Origin: JBMOOG01 sp049324535
Lineage (GTDB): Bacteria; Pseudomonadota; Alphaproteobacteria; Rhodobacterales; Rhodobacteraceae
Length of the DNA: 64,000 nucleotides
Direction of reading: 5' to 3'
Assembly: GCA_049324535.1 (NCBI GenBank)
Contig: JBMOOG010000026.1
Span: 170,008 to 234,007, forward strand
The position numbers and the translations under genes were made by a program. How positions within the stretch are numbered: position 1 is the stretch's first letter; every line of letters starts with the position of its first letter. The notes beneath the pieces are model-generated. The model did not search any database. It saw only the letters and a program-made list of their open reading frames with translations, and was not told where the DNA came from. This document shows, piece after piece, positions 61,382 to 64,000 of the stretch.

Positions 61382-62293
61382 GTGACCCAGATTCCCGGTT
61401 CGATCGACGCGGTCGAGGCGATGCTCGCCGGCCAGGACTACGTCAGCAGTCGCGCGCTTTCGACGGTGCTGTTCCTCGCGCTGAAGCTCGGCCGGCCGCT
61501 CTTTCTCGAAGGCGAGGCCGGCGTCGGCAAGACCGAGATCGCCAAGGCCGTCGCCGCGGCGCTGGGCCGCCGGCTCATCCGGCTCCAGTGCTACGAGGGA
61601 CTCGACGCCGCCTCGGCGGTCTATGACTGGAACTTCGCCGCGCAGATGCTGGCGATCCGCACCGCCGAGGCCGCCGGCACCGCCGACCGCGATGCGCTTC
61701 GCGCCGAGCTCTTCACCGAGGACTACCTGATCGAGCGTCCGCTTCTGGCGGCCATGCGTCCCCAGCCGGGCGGTGCCCCGGTGCTGCTGATCGACGAGCT
61801 CGACCGCACCGACGAGCCCTTCGAGGCCTTCCTTCTGGAGGCGCTGTCCGATTTCCAGGTGACGATCCCGGAACTCGGTACCATCCGCGCCCCCGAGCCG
61901 CCGATCGTGATCCTGACCTCGAACCGCACCCGCGAGGTGCACGACGCACTCAAGCGCCGCTGCCTCTATCACTGGGTGGACTACCCCTCCTTCGCGCGCG
62001 AGATCGCGATCCTGCACGCCCGCGCCCCCGAAGCGACCGAGACCCTCTCGCGCGAGGTGGTGGCCTTCGTCCAGCGCCTGCGCCAGGAGGACCTGTTCAA
62101 GAAGCCGGGGGTGGCCGAAACCATCGACTGGGCGAAATGCCTGCTCGCGCTCGACGTGATTCAGCTCTCGCCCGAGGTGATCGCCGACACGCTCGGCGCG
62201 ATCCTCAAGTATCAGGACGACATCCAGAAACTCGAGGGGTCGCAGGCCCGCCAGCTCCTCGAGGAGGTGCGGCGGGACCTCGCCCCGGCATGA
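61382..62293 (+). CDS. MoxR-family AAA+ ATPase
   Basis: A 303-residue AAA+ ATPase. Walker A is GEAGVGKTEIAKAVAAALG, Walker B VLLIDELDRTDEPFEAFLLEALSD, sensor 1 ILTSNRTREVHDALKRRC. MoxR proteins act with von Willebrand A partners as chaperones for maturation of enzymes (for example CO or methanol dehydrogenase). GTG 61382 is chosen because GGAGG (61372-61376) precedes it by five bases; ATG 61370 is also possible. The downstream VWA gene is its evident partner. Confidence 0.87.
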   Translation: MTQIPGSIDAVEAMLAGQDYVSSRALSTVLFLALKLGRPLFLEGEAGVGKTEIAKAVAAALGRRLIRLQCYEGLDAASAVYDWNFAAQMLAIRTAEAAGTADRDALRAELFTEDYLIERPLLAAMRPQPGGAPVLLIDELDRTDEPFEAFLLEALSDFQVTIPELGTIRAPEPPIVILTSNRTREVHDALKRRCLYHWVDYPSFAREIAILHARAPEATETLSREVVAFVQRLRQEDLFKKPGVAETIDWAKCLLALDVIQLSPEVIADTLGAILKYQDDIQKLEGSQARQLLEEVRRDLAPA

Positions 62294-62316
62294 CGACCCC
62301 CCGTTTCTCCTTTGCG

Positions 62317-62418
62317 GAAATACCCCGCGGGGGGCGCGGGGGGCGCGAAGCCCCCCGGATGGCGGCGGGGCGCGGGGGGCGCGAAGCCCCCCGGATGGCG
62401 GCGGGGCGCGGGGGGCAG
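62317..62418. repeat. Expanded palindromic repeat, 36-bp tandem, copy 3 of the AAATACCCC family
   Basis: GAAATACCCCGCGGGG is followed by two near-perfect copies of a 36-base unit (GCGCGAAGCCCCCC at 62343 and again at 62379, then the same spacer) and a third partial copy. Each unit carries GGGGGGCGCGAAGCCCCCC. It lies between moxR and the VWA gene. The frame through it is open and would encode GAGGAKPPGWRR repeats, but the probable start of the VWA gene is after it. Confidence 0.8.
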
Positions 62419-62422
62419 CGCC

Positions 62423-63709
62423 TTGGCTGAGCTTCCCGATCTCGCCATTCCCGAGGACGGCAAGCTCGTCCACAACATCGTCCATTTCGCCCGCGCGCTG
62501 CGCAAGGCCGGGCTGCGGATCGGGCCGGGCCGGGTCATCGACGCGATCCGCGCGGTCGAGGCCGCGGGCTTCACCCGGCAGACCGACTTCTACTGGGTAC
62601 TGCACGCCTGCTTCGTCTCGCGGCCCGAGCAGCGCGAGGTCTTCGCCCAGGTGTTCCGGCTCTACTGGCGCGATCCGCGCTATCTCGAACACATGATGAG
62701 CCTGATGCTGCCCGCGATCCGGGGCGTCCAGCAGGAACGCGCCGCCAGGGCCGGCGAGAAGCGGGCGGCCGAGGCGCTCCTCGACGGCGTGAACCGCGAG
62801 GCTCCGGACCTGCCCGAGGACGAGGGCGAGACCCGGATCGAGATCGACGCCTCGCGCACGGCCTCGGCCGAGGAACGCCTCCGCACGCTCGACTTCGAAC
62901 AGATGAGCACGGCCGAGGCCGCCGAGGCGCGCCGCATGATCGCGCGGCTCACCCTGCCGGTGGCGCCGCTGGTGTCGCGCCGCACCGTGGCCAACCCGGC
63001 CGGGATCCTGCCGGACTGGCGCGCCACCCTGCGCATGGCGATACGGCGCGGCGGGGACATCCGCGATGTCGCGACGAAACGCCGTCGCCTGCGCTGGCCG
63101 AACCTTGTGGTCCTTTGCGACATCTCGGGCTCGATGTCGCAGTACAGCCGGATGGTCCTGCACTTCGTCCACGCGGTGGCGAACCGCAAGGGCGCGGGCT
63201 GGGCACGGGTCCACGCCTTCACCTTCGGCACGCGGCTGACCAACATCACCCGCCACCTCGCCCGCCGGGACGTGGACGCGGCCCTCGCCGCCGCCGGGGC
63301 CGAGGCGCAGGACTGGCAGGGCGGCACCCGCATCGGTGCCTGCCTGCACAGCTTCAACCGCGACTGGTCGCGCCGCGTCATGGGGCAGGGGGCGGTGGTG
63401 TTGCTCATCACCGACGGGCTCGATCGCGGCGACCCCGACGCGCTGTCGCGCGAGATGGAACGCCTGCATCTCTCGGCCCGGCGGCTCATCTGGATCAACC
63501 CGCTGCTGCGCTGGGACGGGTTCGCGCCGCGCGCCGCCGGCATCCGGGCGATGCTGCGGCATGTGGACAGCTTCCGCGCCGGACATTCGATCGCCACGCT
63601 CGAGGATCTCGGCCGCGCGATCAGCGCGGCGCACGACGCCGGCGAAAAGCCGCGACTCCTGGCACTGGTCGAGGCGGGAGGCGGAACTTCGCCGCCGCGC
63701 AGCCGTTGA
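62423..63709 (+). CDS. CoxE-like von Willebrand factor A domain protein
   Basis: A 428-residue protein from TTG 62423 (MAELPDLAIPEDGKL), the likely start after the repeat. The N-terminal helical region (LVHNIVHFARALRKAGLRIGPGRVIDAI) precedes the VWA domain with the metal-ion-dependent adhesion motif LVVLCDISGSMSQYSRMV (D-x-S-x-S) and QGGTRIGACL, VVLLITDGLDRGD. With MoxR it forms the CoxD/CoxE-type pair; no CO dehydrogenase genes are in the window, so the client is unknown. The start is uncertain: the same frame is open back to 62312. Confidence 0.87.
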   Translation: MAELPDLAIPEDGKLVHNIVHFARALRKAGLRIGPGRVIDAIRAVEAAGFTRQTDFYWVLHACFVSRPEQREVFAQVFRLYWRDPRYLEHMMSLMLPAIRGVQQERAARAGEKRAAEALLDGVNREAPDLPEDEGETRIEIDASRTASAEERLRTLDFEQMSTAEAAEARRMIARLTLPVAPLVSRRTVANPAGILPDWRATLRMAIRRGGDIRDVATKRRRLRWPNLVVLCDISGSMSQYSRMVLHFVHAVANRKGAGWARVHAFTFGTRLTNITRHLARRDVDAALAAAGAEAQDWQGGTRIGACLHSFNRDWSRRVMGQGAVVLLITDGLDRGDPDALSREMERLHLSARRLIWINPLLRWDGFAPRAAGIRAMLRHVDSFRAGHSIATLEDLGRAISAAHDAGEKPRLLALVEAGGGTSPPRSR

Positions 63710-63791
63710 CCACCGAGGCTGTTGCTGCCTGCCGCATGAGGCGGTAGGCACGAATTCCAGAGCAAGGGCCCGCCGCACCGAAGGAGATCCG

Positions 63792-64000
63792 ATGCGCCGT
63801 CTGACCCCGATACCCGCCCTCGTCGCCAGCCTGTCGCTGGCCCTGCCGGTCCCCGTGTTTGCCCAGGATGCGCCGGCGGCCCTCTGCGCCGACGGCAGCC
63901 AGCCGCCCTGCGCGCAGGGCAACGAGCCGACGCGCAAGCAGTTGAAGGCGGCCGAGAAGGCCGCGCGCGAGGCCGAGAAGGCCGCCCAGAAGGCGGCGGC
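63792..64000 (+). CDS. OmpA-like exported protein, 3' end outside window
   Basis: From ATG 63792, after AAGGAGATCC, 69 codons are visible. A signal peptide (VASLSLALPVPVFAQ) is followed by ALCADGSQPPCAQGNEP and then an Ala/Glu/Lys-rich helix (KQLKAAEKAAREAEKAAQKA). This start is typical of long coiled-coil OmpA-family envelope proteins in Rhodobacterales, but the OmpA domain itself is beyond the window, so the assignment rests on the N-terminus alone. Confidence 0.55.
   Translation, partial: MRRLTPIPALVASLSLALPVPVFAQDAPAALCADGSQPPCAQGNEPTRKQLKAAEKAAREAEKAAQKAA

Noticed and set aside
62317..62418. CRISPR array
   Set aside because: The 36-base units are directly adjacent with no unique spacers and no cas genes are near.
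62312..62422. Use of TTG 62312 as the start of the VWA gene, giving a GAGGAKPPGWRR-repeat N-terminus
   Set aside because: The sequence is the intergenic palindromic repeat family; a start at TTG 62423 agrees with where the family-like sequence begins. Kept as a finding because it cannot be excluded.

Overview
The window is a high-GC (about 70 % by eye) bacterial chromosome segment from an alphaproteobacterium of the Rhodobacterales (Rhodobacter/Rhodovulum-like; the genus cannot be fixed from this sequence). The signs are a Rhodobacter-type malyl-CoA lyase (mcl1), a Rhodobacterales-type glyQ/glyS/PPDK operon, a SAM-II riboswitch before metZ, a perfect FNR-type box, and a dispersed GC-rich palindrome after AAATACCCC. 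No tRNA, rRNA, insertion sequence, prophage or CRISPR array was seen.

Layout. 1-9.6 kb: purD (cut by the window edge), xseA, a secreted protein, alkB, yhhN, ftsY, a DMT permease, yciB/ispZ, a GST, a small lipoprotein and an alpha/beta hydrolase. 9.7-16.1 kb: SAM-II riboswitch and metZ, folE2, trkH, a secreted SPOR/peptidoglycan-binding protein whose trypsin-like domain lacks its catalytic triad, and a wrecked MarC-family gene. 16.1-28.6 kb: the overlapping operon glyQ, small membrane protein, FkbM methyltransferase, glyS, then a PPDK-like protein, a SleB-type cell wall hydrolase, the folB-folP-glmM group and mcl1. 28.6-39.9 kb: D-amino acid aminotransferase, hemolysin III, DUF1244, HAD hydrolase, N-formylglutamate amidohydrolase, pyk, rpmI-rplT, pheS-[DUF2513]-pheT and pyrC.

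40.0-50.9 kb is a urease locus (ureD, A, B, C, E, F, G) that has been opened up and partly eroded. ureJ is internally deleted, a cytochrome c gene lies antisense between ureB and ureC, and between ureC and ureE there are three damaged genes (Crp/Fnr regulator, Spy-like protein, metallo-beta-lactamase-like protein) followed by DUF1127, DUF2189 and small secreted proteins. 50.9-57.8 kb is a surface-glycan-like cluster: two related glycosyltransferases, a DxD glycosyltransferase, and two paralogous alpha/beta-hydrolase-fold proteins, one of which has lost the nucleophile serine. 57.8-64 kb: FNR box plus a frameshifted cytochrome c peroxidase gene, glutaryl-CoA dehydrogenase and its divergent LysR regulator, a MoxR/CoxE-type pair separated by an expanded palindromic repeat, and the start of a gene for an OmpA-like envelope protein.

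The strongest anomaly is a DUF2513 gene (about 52 % GC by hand count) spliced with 4-base overlaps on both sides between pheS and pheT. The glyQ/glyS pair likewise holds an extra gene. Several other genes are broken by single-base shifts; whether this is real decay or consensus error in the assembly cannot be told from the sequence alone.
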